Positions 43,087 to 52,649 of a stretch of DNA of 52,819 nucleotides are shown here, in pieces. Source of the DNA: an uncultured Bacteroidota bacterium (GTDB lineage Bacteria > Bacteroidota > Bacteroidia > Flavobacteriales > Flavobacteriaceae); the NCBI GenBank assembly GCA_902635895.1, contig CACPPV010000008.1, positions 1 to 52,819 on the forward strand, given 5' to 3'. Each line of letters opens with the position of its first letter. The stretch's first letter is position 1. A program made the position numbers and the translations under genes. The notes under the pieces were generated by a model. That model made no database searches. It saw only the letters and a program-made list of their open reading frames with translations, and was not told the DNA's origin.

Positions 43087-45691
43087 AATCTAACTCAGTT
43101 TGACCATCATTGGAGGTATTATCAATAGCGTCTTCTATTATCTCCTCTGATTTAACCTCTAATTCATCAACAGTTGGTTTTTCCGGCGGATTATACTCAA
43201 TTGGTTCAAGTTGATTAATATTTTTTATTTTATGAGAGCTTAATTGATTTCCTATGGCTTTAATACCTTTTACAGCAATCAATTCCTCAATATTTTTAAC
43301 TTCATTATCTCTTTGATTGTTTTTACTTTTAGAAAAAGAAAGTTCAATCACCGGTTTCCAATCTGTTGAAACCATTTCTAGCTGTATCTTAGATTTCTCA
43401 GGAATAAACTTTTGTTCAGTATTCTGAGAGCCAGCAAAAAATCTTTTTATAAAGTATCGATCTTTTTGTCCATTATAATAAATCGCAGAAATTGGCTTTT
43501 CAGGTATCCATTTTTCAAGAAAAATCATGTCTTCTGGAAAATGCATGTTTACATCTGGTTTTATTGTTTTCAACACTCCATTTTGTTGAATAATCAAAAG
43601 ACTATCATCGCTCTTAAATTCACCCAATAACTCACCTCTTGCATCGACATTTAACCTTTGTACAGTTTCATCAAACCAAATTTTTCTTGGTTTTAATGTG
43701 GATAAGCCCTTCTCTTTAAATTCTATTTTATTAATAGTGTATTTAGATACAATATTTCCTTTAGAGGCCCTTCCTTTTATGACTAAATCAGCAAAATCAA
43801 GTTCCCATTTTAACTTTTTAATTGATCCGGTTTGTCTTAGAATTACATTTACTATTTCAGATTCACCATTTGGATTTGCTGTGAAGTATAAAATTTTTGA
43901 ATCTTTATTACCTATGGTTAAATCGTAAATTTTGTCTCTGGTAACTCCAGTTACGAAAAATCTTTTTATATAAGATGTTCCTTTTTTCCCATCTCTGTAA
44001 ATTACATTATAAACAGTTCTTTTATCTTTTCTTTTAAATACTGCAACATGTATTATCTTTTTAGCAACAAATTTCTTTTTATCTATTTTGGTTACAACCA
44101 TTTTACCATCATCGGTAAAAACAATTACATCATCAATATCCGAACACTCTTGAACAAACTCATCTCTTCTAATTGAGGTCCCTATGAAACCTTCTAATCT
44201 ATTTACATATAATTTAGAATTTTTAACTACAACTTTTTTAGCATCAACATCGTCGAAAATCTTTATTTCAGTTTTTCTATTTCTATTTTTACCATAATCT
44301 ACTTTTAGCTTCTTAAAATAATCAATGGCAAATGCTGTGAGATTTTCTAAATTATATTTAATTTGTTCTAGTTCCTCCTCTATAGATTTTATTTTTAAAA
44401 TAGCCTTATCAATATCAAATTTTGAGATTCTTTTAATTTTAATCTCTGTTAAACGAACTATGTCATCTTTTGTCACTTCTCTTTTTAGATTTTTTGTATG
44501 TGGCTTCAAACCATTATCAATGGTATTTATTACCCCTTCCCATGATTCTTCATTTTCTATTAACCTGTAAACTCTATTTTCAATAAATATTCTTTCTAGA
44601 GAAGCGTAATGCCATTGATTTTCATAATCTGATTTCTTGTATTCTAATTCTAACCTTAACAAATCTTTTGTTCTTTCAGTAGATTTTTTTAGAATTTCTG
44701 AAACTCCAATAAATAATGGCTTGTTGTCTTCAATAACACATCCAAGTGGTGATATTGAAGTTTCACAAGCTGTAAACGCATACAAACCATCTATACTTTT
44801 ATCAGGGGAAACTCCGTTAGGTAGATGAACTAAAATTTCGACTTCATTTGCAGTATTGTCTTCGATTTTTTTGATTTTAATCTTTCCTTTGTCATTAGCT
44901 TTTAAAATAGACTCAATCAAGGAGGATGTAGTAGTTGAGAAGGGGATTTGAGAAATAACTAACGTATTTTTGTTAAGCTGACTTATTTTAGCCCTAACTT
45001 TTATCCTTCCACCTCTCAATCCATCATTATAATTTGAAACATCCATAATTCCACTTGTTGGAAAATCTGGATACAAAACGAATTTTTTATTTTTTAAACA
45101 CTTAATTGAGGCGTCAATTAATTCAACAAAATTATGAGGAAGAATTTTTGTTGATAAACCTACAGCAATCCCCTCACCTCCTTGAGCAAGAAGTAAAGGA
45201 AATTTAACAGGAAGATTAACGGGTTCTTTTCTTCTACCATCATATGACAGTTGCCATTTTGTAACTTTTGGACTGAACAATACTTCGCTAGCAAATTTTG
45301 AAAGCCGCGCCTCAATATACCTTGATGCAGCTGCACGATCACCAGTAAGAATATTTCCCCAATTCCCTTGTGTTTCAATCAGAAGATTTTTTTGACCAAT
45401 TTGAACCATTGCATCAGAAATGCTTGCATCTCCATGAGGGTGATATTGCATAGTGTGTCCAACGATGTTTGCGACTTTGTTGAATCTTCCATCATCTAAA
45501 TCTTTCATTGAATGTAAAATCCTTCTTTGCACTGGTTTAAAACCATCTTCAATTGAAGGAACGGCTCTTTCTAAAATTACATACGATGCATAATCCAAAA
45601 ACCAATCCTTATACATTCCAGATACTCTAATTAAAGAATCATCTGTTGAATCAAGATTATTTAACTCTAGATTTTGATTTTCCTCTTCCAT
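43079..45691 (-). CDS. parC: DNA topoisomerase IV subunit A
   Basis: The 870-residue subunit cuts and rejoins DNA. The active-site Tyr is Y125 in AAASRYIEARL, and the PHGDASISDAM motif lies near residue 95. A coiled-coil tower (about 430-480) and a C-terminal beta-pinwheel region follow, ending in an acidic tail. With ParE it decatenates daughter chromosomes. The adjacent parE, 3 bases upstream, favours ParC over GyrA. Confidence 0.94.
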   Translation of the reverse strand: MEEENQNLELNNLDSTDDSLIRVSGMYKDWFLDYASYVILERAVPSIEDGFKPVQRRILHSMKDLDDGRFNKVANIVGHTMQYHPHGDASISDAMVQIGQKNLLIETQGNWGNILTGDRAAASRYIEARLSKFASEVLFSPKVTKWQLSYDGRRKEPVNLPVKFPLLLAQGGEGIAVGLSTKILPHNFVELIDASIKCLKNKKFVLYPDFPTSGIMDVSNYNDGLRGGRIKVRAKISQLNKNTLVISQIPFSTTTSSLIESILKANDKGKIKIKKIEDNTANEVEILVHLPNGVSPDKSIDGLYAFTACETSISPLGCVIEDNKPLFIGVSEILKKSTERTKDLLRLELEYKKSDYENQWHYASLERIFIENRVYRLIENEESWEGVINTIDNGLKPHTKNLKREVTKDDIVRLTEIKIKRISKFDIDKAILKIKSIEEELEQIKYNLENLTAFAIDYFKKLKVDYGKNRNRKTEIKIFDDVDAKKVVVKNSKLYVNRLEGFIGTSIRRDEFVQECSDIDDVIVFTDDGKMVVTKIDKKKFVAKKIIHVAVFKRKDKRTVYNVIYRDGKKGTSYIKRFFVTGVTRDKIYDLTIGNKDSKILYFTANPNGESEIVNVILRQTGSIKKLKWELDFADLVIKGRASKGNIVSKYTINKIEFKEKGLSTLKPRKIWFDETVQRLNVDARGELLGEFKSDDSLLIIQQNGVLKTIKPDVNMHFPEDMIFLEKWIPEKPISAIYYNGQKDRYFIKRFFAGSQNTEQKFIPEKSKIQLEMVSTDWKPVIELSFSKSKNNQRDNEVKNIEELIAVKGIKAIGNQLSSHKIKNINQLEPIEYNPPEKPTVDELEVKSEEIIEDAIDNTSNDGQTELDFN

Positions 45692-45694
45692 TTT

Positions 45695-47545
45695 TTAATC
45701 AACTGTATCTAGTTCAACTTTTAAATTATTTATGATAAATTCTTGTCTTTTAGGAGTGTTTTTACCCATATAAAACGATAAAAGATCCTCGATACTGAAG
45801 TTGTCGTCAAGCATAACTGGATCAAGTCTAATGTCATCACCAATAAAATATTTAAATTCATCAGGTGAAATCTCACCTAGTCCTTTAAATCTTGTAATTT
45901 CAGACTTAACACCTAGTTTATCAATTGCCTCAGACTTTTCTTTTTCAGAATAACAATAAATTGTTTCTTTTTTATTTCTAACTCTAAATAGCGGGGTTTG
46001 CAATATGTACAAATGACCTTCCTTGATTAGTTCAGGGAAAAACTGTAGAAAAAAAGTAATTAACAAAAGTCTTATATGCATTCCATCAACATCGGCATCA
46101 GTAGCAATAACAATGTTGTTATATCTTAAATATTCAATACTATCTTCAATGTTTAATGCAGCTTGAAGTAAATTAAATTCTTCATTCTCATAAACAATTT
46201 TTTTTGTCATAGAATATGAATTCAAAGGCTTACCTCTCAAACTAAAAACGGCCTGAGTATTGACATTTCTAGATTTAGTTATCGAACCACTAGCAGAATC
46301 ACCCTCAGTTATAAATAAAGTAGAATCCAATCTGTTATCTTTATTCATATCGTTTAAATGCACTCTACAATCTCTTAGTTTTTTATTGTGAAGACTTGAT
46401 TTTTTTGCTCTATCTCTTGCCAATTTTCTAATTCCCGAAAGTTCTTTCCTTTCTTTTTCAGCTTGAACTATCTTCTTTTGGATTGACTCTGCTACCTGAG
46501 GATTTTTGTGAAGAAAATTATCTAAATTCTTACCAACAAAATCATTAATGTAAGCTCTTACTGTTCCAAGACCCCCACCCATTTCAGTAGAACCAAGTTT
46601 TGTTTTTGTTTGCGATTCGAAAACTGGTTCCATTACCTTGATACTTATTGCAGAAATAATGGATTTTCTTATGTCACTTGCATCATAAGATTTTCCAAAA
46701 AATTCTCGAATGGTTTTAACAATAGATTCTCTAAAAGCAGATTGATGAGTTCCTCCTTGAGTTGTGTGCTGTCCGTTAACAAACGAAAAATATTCTTCAC
46801 TATACTGGACTTTACTATGAGTTAGAGCTATTTCAATATCATTTCCTTTTAAATGAATGATCGGATACAATAGTTTATCTAATTCGTTATTATCTTCTAA
46901 TAAATCTTTTAGTCCATTTTCTGATTTAAATTTTTCACCATTAAAAACTATTGATAAACCAGGATTTAAATAAACATAATATTTGAGCATTTTAGAGACA
47001 TACTCGTTTCTATATTTATAATTTTTAAAAATTGAGGTATCAGGAACAAACGAGACTTTAGTGCCTTTTCTTTTAGTTGAATTTTCAATTTCACCTTCTT
47101 CTACTAAATTACCTTGTTCAAAAATTACTGATTTTGACTTACCATCTCTTACTGATTGAACCTTGAAATTTATAGATAGTGCATTTACAGCTTTAGTTCC
47201 TACTCCATTTAAACCTACAGATTTTTTGAAAGCTCTAGTATCATACTTACCTCCAGTATTCATTTTAGAAACAACATCAACAACTTTTCCTAGAGGAATA
47301 CCTCTTCCATAATCTCTTACAGAAACACCATTTGAGTTAATCGAAATTTCTATTGTTTTTCCTGCTCCCATGACAAATTCATCGATTGAATTATCAAGAA
47401 CCTCTTTTAATAAAATGTAAATTCCATCGTCAGGAGATGATCCATTACCTAATTTACCAATATACATTCCTGGTCGCATACGAATATGCTCTTTCCAGTC
47501 TAGGGATTTAATATTTTCTTCTGTATAATTTGATGAATTCGACAT
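45695..47545 (-). CDS. parE: DNA topoisomerase IV subunit B
   Basis: The 616-residue ATPase subunit has a GHKL domain ([36 protein letters not shown]), a transducer domain, and a TOPRIM domain with EGDSASGS and the metal-binding [11 protein letters not shown]. Length and pairing with parC fit ParE. An imperfect hairpin just upstream (47555-47573) may be part of the promoter or the end of ychF transcription. Confidence 0.95.
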   Translation of the reverse strand: MSNSSNYTEENIKSLDWKEHIRMRPGMYIGKLGNGSSPDDGIYILLKEVLDNSIDEFVMGAGKTIEISINSNGVSVRDYGRGIPLGKVVDVVSKMNTGGKYDTRAFKKSVGLNGVGTKAVNALSINFKVQSVRDGKSKSVIFEQGNLVEEGEIENSTKRKGTKVSFVPDTSIFKNYKYRNEYVSKMLKYYVYLNPGLSIVFNGEKFKSENGLKDLLEDNNELDKLLYPIIHLKGNDIEIALTHSKVQYSEEYFSFVNGQHTTQGGTHQSAFRESIVKTIREFFGKSYDASDIRKSIISAISIKVMEPVFESQTKTKLGSTEMGGGLGTVRAYINDFVGKNLDNFLHKNPQVAESIQKKIVQAEKERKELSGIRKLARDRAKKSSLHNKKLRDCRVHLNDMNKDNRLDSTLFITEGDSASGSITKSRNVNTQAVFSLRGKPLNSYSMTKKIVYENEEFNLLQAALNIEDSIEYLRYNNIVIATDADVDGMHIRLLLITFFLQFFPELIKEGHLYILQTPLFRVRNKKETIYCYSEKEKSEAIDKLGVKSEITRFKGLGEISPDEFKYFIGDDIRLDPVMLDDNFSIEDLLSFYMGKNTPKRQEFIINNLKVELDTVD

Positions 47546-47643
47546 AAACGTGAAAAAAGCTAATATAGCTCTTCGGAAAAAAATAAAAAATAATGGATTA
47601 ATAAATTAATTAACAAACAAAGAAAGAAACTTGTTGAAATCTT

Positions 47644-48735
47644 TTAAACATTAAATCTAAAGTGCATAACATCTCCATCATCAACAACGTAGTCCTTCCC
47701 TTCTATTTTGAGCTTACCAGCCTCTCTTACTTTTGATTCAGTTTTATATTCAAAAAAATCATTGATTGAAATTACTTCAGCTCTAATGAAACCTTTTTCA
47801 AAATCGGAATGTATAACACCTGCAGCTTGAGGAGCTGTCATTCCTTTGTTAATTGTCCACGCTCTTACTTCTTTTTTACCAGCTGTAAAATAAGTTTGCA
47901 GATTCAATAATTCGTAGGCTTTCTTAATAAGTTTGGATGATCCTGGTTCGTCCAAACCGATATCATTTAAAAAAGCTTTTCTATCATCATAATTATCCAA
48001 CTCATTAATGTCAGCCTCAGTTGCAACCGCAAGAACTAAAAGGTCAGAATTTTCATTTTTTATAGCTTCTTTGACTTGATTTACATAATTATTTCCAGAT
48101 ACTGCAGATGTTTCATCGACATTACAAACATATAAAACAGGTTTGTTAGTAATTAGATCCAAAGTTTTTACAAATTCTTTTTCCTTTTCAGTAAAATCAA
48201 TTCCTCTTACTGGACTAAAGGATTGTAAATGATTTATTAATTTTTCAATAATTTCTCCATTAAAAACAGCCTCTTTATTTCCAACTTTTATTAATCTAGA
48301 TATCTTATCTTTTCTTTTTTCTAAAGTTTCAAGGTCCTTTAATTGTAATTCTAAATCAATTATCTCTTTGTCTCTTACGGGATTAATTGAGTTTTCGACA
48401 TGAACAATGTTATCATTATCAAAGCATCTTAAAACATGAATTATAGCATCAGTTTCTCTAATATTGGCTAAAAATTGATTCCCTAAACCCTCACCCTTGC
48501 TTGCTCCTTTAACGAGTCCAGCAATATCAACAATCTCTACATTTGCTGGAATAACTTTTTCTGGGGAAACAAGGTTTTCTAATGTATTCAACCTTTCATC
48601 TGGAACATTGATTATACCAACATTAGGTTCAATTGTACAAAAAGGAAAATTTGCACTCTGGGCTTTTGTGTTAGATAAACAATTAAACAAAGTTGATTTA
48701 CCTACATTTGGAAGTCCTACTATTCCTGCTTTCAT
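47644..48735 (-). CDS. ychF: Ribosome-binding GTPase/ATPase YchF (Obg family)
   Basis: The 363-residue P-loop protein belongs to the Obg-related YchF group, which prefers ATP and binds ribosomes. The G1 motif GLPNVGKST is at residues 6-14, DIAGLVKGASKGEGLGN is the switch region, and the C-terminal TGS domain ends with DGDVMHFRFNV. The start MKAGIVGLP at 48735 is the family start; an extended frame from 48816 runs into the ferredoxin gene and is not credible. It follows the ferredoxin gene by 4 bases. Confidence 0.96.
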   Translation of the reverse strand: MKAGIVGLPNVGKSTLFNCLSNTKAQSANFPFCTIEPNVGIINVPDERLNTLENLVSPEKVIPANVEIVDIAGLVKGASKGEGLGNQFLANIRETDAIIHVLRCFDNDNIVHVENSINPVRDKEIIDLELQLKDLETLEKRKDKISRLIKVGNKEAVFNGEIIEKLINHLQSFSPVRGIDFTEKEKEFVKTLDLITNKPVLYVCNVDETSAVSGNNYVNQVKEAIKNENSDLLVLAVATEADINELDNYDDRKAFLNDIGLDEPGSSKLIKKAYELLNLQTYFTAGKKEVRAWTINKGMTAPQAAGVIHSDFEKGFIRAEVISINDFFEYKTESKVREAGKLKIEGKDYVVDDGDVMHFRFNV

Positions 48736-48739
48736 ATTT

Positions 48740-49093
48740 TTAACCCTCTGGATGCATAAATTTTTGCTTGGATAGTAAAACTTGTTCAGATTCGACATGA
48801 TTATCGTCAGGCACACAACAATCTACAGGACAAACTGCAGCACATTGAGGTTCTTCATGAAAACCTTTACATTCAGTACACTTATCTGGTGAAATAAAAT
48901 AAAACTCATCAGAAATTGGCTCTTGATCAACATCAGCGTTAACATTTTTACCATTTGGAAGAACCAAATCTCCGCTTAAACTAGTTCCATCAGAATACTT
49001 CCATTCGTATGCAGCTTCGTATATGGCTGTGTTAGGACATTCAGGTTCGCATGCCCCGCAATTGATACATTCATCAGTTATTTTTATAGCCAT
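48740..49093 (-). CDS. 4Fe-4S dicluster ferredoxin
   Basis: The 117-residue ferredoxin has one cluster motif with Cys at residues 9, 12, 15 and 19 ([12 protein letters not shown]), and a second near residue 73-95 ([13 protein letters not shown] then AAVCPVDCC). The spacing in the second motif, with an inserted loop, is typical of the long-loop dicluster ferredoxins of Bacteroidota. It carries electrons; the partner is not visible. It is first in a unit with ychF and divergent from an acyl-CoA reductase-like gene. Confidence 0.94.
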   Translation of the reverse strand: MAIKITDECINCGACEPECPNTAIYEAAYEWKYSDGTSLSGDLVLPNGKNVNADVDQEPISDEFYFISPDKCTECKGFHEEPQCAAVCPVDCCVPDDNHVESEQVLLSKQKFMHPEG

Positions 49094-49123
49094 TGTAAAG
49101 TTTTGAATCTTTAATTAGATTTG
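49093..49123 (+). promoter_or_regulatory. Bacteroidetes-type promoter for the acyl-CoA reductase-like gene
   Basis: TTG (49093-49095), a 20-base spacer and TAGATTTG (49116-49123) match the consensus on the plus strand. The predicted start near 49129 gives about 30 bases before the TTG start codon at 49159. Its -33 part lies at the start codon of the divergent ferredoxin gene, and its span interleaves with that gene's own promoter. Confidence 0.55.
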
Positions 49124-49125
49124 CG

Positions 49126-49156
49126 CAAAAATAATACCAATTAAAATCACACACAA
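49126..49156 (-). promoter_or_regulatory. Bacteroidetes-type promoter for the ferredoxin-ychF unit
   Basis: On the minus strand TTG (49156-49154), a 20-base spacer and TATTTTTG (49133-49126) match the consensus. The predicted start near 49120 leaves about a 27-base leader before the ferredoxin ATG. Confidence 0.6.
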
Positions 49157-49158
49157 GT

Positions 49159-50208
49159 TTGGATTCTAATTTAGACAAAAGACTCAAAGCATTTTCAGAT
49201 TTAGGAAAATTATTTTCAGAAAACGTTAATAAAATTGACAACAAAGAATTTCCTGAATGGAATTTAGCTTTAGATCAAGCATTACTAAAAGCAAAACAAT
49301 TCAACTCTTGGTTTACAGATTATAATTTAAATCTAACTTTAAAAAACTGGTCTCTTAACTTAACTTATAAGAAATTATGCGATTGGATTTCAGATTATAA
49401 TATTGAGAACAATAATTCAAAAACTGTAGCAATTATTATGGCAGGAAATATACCCATGGTAGGTTTTCATGATTTATTGTGTTCATTGGTGCTAAACTTA
49501 AAATGCAAGATTAAATTATCATCTGATGACAAATTTCTAATTCCACTAATTATTAGATTTCTTGAGTCGAGAAACAAAAATTTTAAAGATAGAGTGTTCT
49601 TTGAAGATAATCAATTAAAGAATTTTGATGCTGTTATTGCAACTGGAAGCAATAATTCATTCAAGTATTTTGATTACTATTTTAGTAAATACCCAAATCT
49701 TTTAAGAAAAACAAGACATTCTATCGCTGTTTTAGATGGAGAAGAAACAGATACTGATCTTATTTCCTTATCTCATGATATTTTTGATTATTTCGGGCTA
49801 GGATGTAGAAGTGTTTCAAAAGTATTTTTTCCTAAAGGTTATGACTTAGATCTATTATTCAATGCTTTCTATAAACATAAAGATGTTATAAATCACAATA
49901 GTTATGTAAACAATTATGATTACAATAAAGCAGTTTTTTTAATGAGTAATGAAAAGTTTACAGAAAATGGATTTATTATTTTAAAAGAAGAAAAAAAACT
50001 TGGCTCACCAATTGGATGTCTTTATTATGAATATTATGAAGAAATTATAGATATTGAAAAAATGATTAACAATAATAAAGATAATTTACAATGTGTTTTG
50101 AGTAATAATAAAGATATTGGAACGATCCCCTTTGGTTTAAGTCAATACCCAACTTTAAAAGATTATGCTGACAATGTAGACACTCTAAAATTTTTGTTGA
50201 AAATATGA
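49159..50208 (+). CDS. Acyl-CoA reductase-like protein (LuxC-related)
   Basis: The 349-residue protein matches the LuxC-type acyl-CoA reductase family found beside ferredoxin and serC in many Bacteroidota. The conserved segment VAIIMAGNIPMVGFHDLL lies near residues 88-105, and FGLGCRSVSK contains the candidate catalytic Cys near 214. Related proteins reduce fatty acyl-CoA to aldehyde; whether this one does is not shown. The start is a TTG codon at 49159. Confidence 0.82.
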   Translation: MDSNLDKRLKAFSDLGKLFSENVNKIDNKEFPEWNLALDQALLKAKQFNSWFTDYNLNLTLKNWSLNLTYKKLCDWISDYNIENNNSKTVAIIMAGNIPMVGFHDLLCSLVLNLKCKIKLSSDDKFLIPLIIRFLESRNKNFKDRVFFEDNQLKNFDAVIATGSNNSFKYFDYYFSKYPNLLRKTRHSIAVLDGEETDTDLISLSHDIFDYFGLGCRSVSKVFFPKGYDLDLLFNAFYKHKDVINHNSYVNNYDYNKAVFLMSNEKFTENGFIILKEEKKLGSPIGCLYYEYYEEIIDIEKMINNNKDNLQCVLSNNKDIGTIPFGLSQYPTLKDYADNVDTLKFLLKI

Positions 50209-50276
50209 TGATATCTTATTATAGGTATTGTTTTTGATAAACTGTAAATGATTAATTTCACCATTTTAAAATTTTT

Positions 50277-51341
50277 ATGAAAAAACACAACTTTAGTGCA
50301 GGACCGAGTATATTGCCCAAATCTGTAATAGAACAATCTGCAAAGGGAGTTCTTAATATTAATAATTCAAACTTATCACTTATTGAAATTTCTCACAGAA
50401 GTAAAGATTTTGTTGAAATAATGAACAATGCTACAACCCTAGCACTAGATTTATTAAATCTTCAAAATAAAGGATATAAGGCTCTTTTTTTACAAGGTGG
50501 AGCTAGCATGCAATTCCTTATGACTGCATATAACTTATTAGAAAATAAAGCAGGATACATCAACACTGGCGCTTGGTCTACAAAAGCCATGAAAGAAGCA
50601 AAAAATTTTGGAGAAGTAATTGAAATTGCGTCATCTAAAGATGCAAACTTTAATTACATTCCTAAAGATTATAAATTACTTGAAGATCTAGATTATTTAC
50701 ACATAACCAGCAACAACACTATTTATGGAACTCAGTATCATAAATTACCTGAAACAAAATCAGATTTGATTTGTGATATGTCATCTGATATTTTTTCTAG
50801 ATATCTTGATTTTTCTAAATTTTCTTTAATATACGCTGGTGCCCAAAAAAATATGGGCCCTGCCGGAACAACTTTAGTTGTTGTAAAAGAAGATATTCTT
50901 GGAAAAGTTTCAAGAACAATCCCATCGATGTTGAACTATAAGGTTCATATTGATAAAGAAAGCATGTTCAACACCCCGCCAGTCTTTGCTGTTTACACAT
51001 CAATGTTAACTTTAGAATGGTTAAAAAACAATGGCGGTATTAAATCAATTGAAGATAAAAATATTCAAAAAGCTGAGCTTCTTTATGACGAAATTGATTC
51101 AAATGAACTTTTTGTTGGTTTTGCAAACAAAGAAGATAGAAGTTTTATGAACGTAACTTTTAACCTAAAAGATGAAAATCATAAAGAACAGTTCGATAAA
51201 TTATGTTTAGAAGCTAATATTAATGGAGTTAATGGACACAGATCTGTTGGAGGATATAGGGCCTCAATTTACAATGCTTTAGACATTAGTTCAGTCAAAG
51301 TATTAATTGAAGTAATGAACGAACTTAAAAGAAAAATATAG
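50277..51341 (+). CDS. serC: Phosphoserine aminotransferase
   Basis: The 354-residue PLP enzyme makes 3-phosphoserine from phosphohydroxypyruvate. It starts MKKHNFSAGPSILP; GGASMQFLM and the PLP-lysine motif AGAQKNMGPAG (Lys near 197) are intact. The C-terminal GGYRASIYNAL is typical. serA begins at the base after its stop, so the first two steps of serine synthesis are coupled. Confidence 0.97.
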   Translation: MKKHNFSAGPSILPKSVIEQSAKGVLNINNSNLSLIEISHRSKDFVEIMNNATTLALDLLNLQNKGYKALFLQGGASMQFLMTAYNLLENKAGYINTGAWSTKAMKEAKNFGEVIEIASSKDANFNYIPKDYKLLEDLDYLHITSNNTIYGTQYHKLPETKSDLICDMSSDIFSRYLDFSKFSLIYAGAQKNMGPAGTTLVVVKEDILGKVSRTIPSMLNYKVHIDKESMFNTPPVFAVYTSMLTLEWLKNNGGIKSIEDKNIQKAELLYDEIDSNELFVGFANKEDRSFMNVTFNLKDENHKEQFDKLCLEANINGVNGHRSVGGYRASIYNALDISSVKVLIEVMNELKRKI

Positions 51342-52295
51342 ATGATTAATATTTTAGCCAACGATGGCATTTCAAATTCTGGTGTTGAAGCTCTTAAAAA
51401 ATCAGGTTTCAACATAATAACTACTAATGTAGCTCAAGAACAGCTGGAAAGTTATATCAACAAAGAAAATATAAGCGTTATTCTAGTCAGAAGTGCTACA
51501 ACAGTTAGAAAAGAGTTAATTGATAAATGTCCAGGTTTAAAAATAATTGGACGAGGTGGAGTTGGAATGGATAATATCGATGTTGATTATGCTAGGTCTA
51601 AAAATATTCATGTAATTAATACTCCTGCCGCTTCCTCAGGATCAGTCGCTGAATTAGTTTTTGCTCATTTATATAGTGGAGTTAGATTTTTGCACGAATC
51701 AAACAGAGCAATGCCACTTGAAGGAGACTCAAATTTTAAAAAGCTTAAAAAATCCTATGCAAAAGGAGTTGAATTAAGAGGCAAAACTATTGGAATCATA
51801 GGTTTTGGAAGAATAGGTCGTGAAACTGCTAAAATCGCCCTAGGGGTTGGCATGAATGTCTTAGCTTACGATAAATTTTTAGAAAGTGCTGATATCAAAT
51901 TAGAATTCATGGGGAATAAATTCATTGATTTTAATATTAAGATATCAAAATTTGAAGATCTTCTACAAAAATCTGATTTTATAAGTCTTCATGTTCCTGC
52001 TCAAAAGGATTATGTAATAGATAAAAATGAGCTTAGTAAAATGAAAGATGGTGTTGGAATTATAAATGCTGCTAGAGGAGGTGTAATAAATGAGGTTGAA
52101 CTTGTATCTGCTCTCGAGTCTGGTAAAGTATCTTTTGCAGGTCTTGACACTTTTGAAAACGAACCAAAACCTGAAATTCAGTTATTAATGAACTCTAAAC
52201 TTTCTTTAACTCCTCATATTGGAGCTGCTACTAATGAAGCTCAAGACAGAATAGGTTTAGAATTAGCTGAACAAATTTCGAATCTTTTAAAGTAA
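51342..52295 (+). CDS. serA: D-3-phosphoglycerate dehydrogenase, short form
   Basis: The 317-residue D-2-hydroxyacid dehydrogenase has the NAD motif GIIGFGRIGRETA, the catalytic Arg region GRGGVGMDNID, and the catalytic His in LTPHIGAATNEAQ. It lacks the C-terminal ACT domain used for serine feedback in longer SerA forms. Linkage to serC makes phosphoglycerate dehydrogenase the best assignment over other family members. Confidence 0.95.
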   Translation: MINILANDGISNSGVEALKKSGFNIITTNVAQEQLESYINKENISVILVRSATTVRKELIDKCPGLKIIGRGGVGMDNIDVDYARSKNIHVINTPAASSGSVAELVFAHLYSGVRFLHESNRAMPLEGDSNFKKLKKSYAKGVELRGKTIGIIGFGRIGRETAKIALGVGMNVLAYDKFLESADIKLEFMGNKFIDFNIKISKFEDLLQKSDFISLHVPAQKDYVIDKNELSKMKDGVGIINAARGGVINEVELVSALESGKVSFAGLDTFENEPKPEIQLLMNSKLSLTPHIGAATNEAQDRIGLELAEQISNLLK

Positions 52296-52649
52296 ATGAT
52301 TGAAAGAATTAAAAAAAAATGGGAAATTGAAAACAACTTTCAATTAATTATAATTTTAGTTGTTTTTGCAGTTACTGGTTCTGTATCAGCTAAGGTTTCC
52401 GGTCCAATTGCTGAATTTTTTGAGTTAGACAGTTTACACGTTATTTTATACTGGCCTTTACGACTATTAATTGTTTTTCCTGTTTATCAAATATTGCTTG
52501 TTTGGTTTGGTTTTGTTTTTGGTATAATTGTAAGTATTATGACCTTTCAAAAAGATAAGTTTGTTTTTAACTTTTTCTTTAAGATGTCTATTCTATTCTC
52601 GAAAAAATTATTCAAGTTCCTTTCCTTTGGAATTTTATTTAAAGACTAA
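52296..52649 (+). CDS. DUF6787-like membrane protein with extended C-terminus
   Basis: The 117-residue protein starts directly after serA. It has two hydrophobic segments (about residues 15-34 and 52-76) and the N-terminal IKKKWEIENNFQLIIILVVF, which resembles a short flavobacterial membrane family I recall as DUF6787. After FGFVFG the usual short FKFF-type ending is replaced by about 35 residues rich in Phe and Lys. No function is known. Its stop overlaps the convergent msrA stop. Confidence 0.7.
   Translation: MIERIKKKWEIENNFQLIIILVVFAVTGSVSAKVSGPIAEFFELDSLHVILYWPLRLLIVFPVYQILLVWFGFVFGIIVSIMTFQKDKFVFNFFFKMSILFSKKLFKFLSFGILFKD

Noticed and set aside
47555-47573. Hairpin AAGAGCTA-TAT-TAGCTTTT between ychF and parE as a terminator
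   Set aside because: The T-rich part forms the stem itself and little follows it; it lies only 10 bases before the parE start, so a promoter role is just as likely. Noted under parE only.
48736-48816. An upstream extension of YchF by 27 residues
   Set aside because: The extension overlaps the ferredoxin coding sequence, and the family starts at MKAGIVGLPNVGKS.
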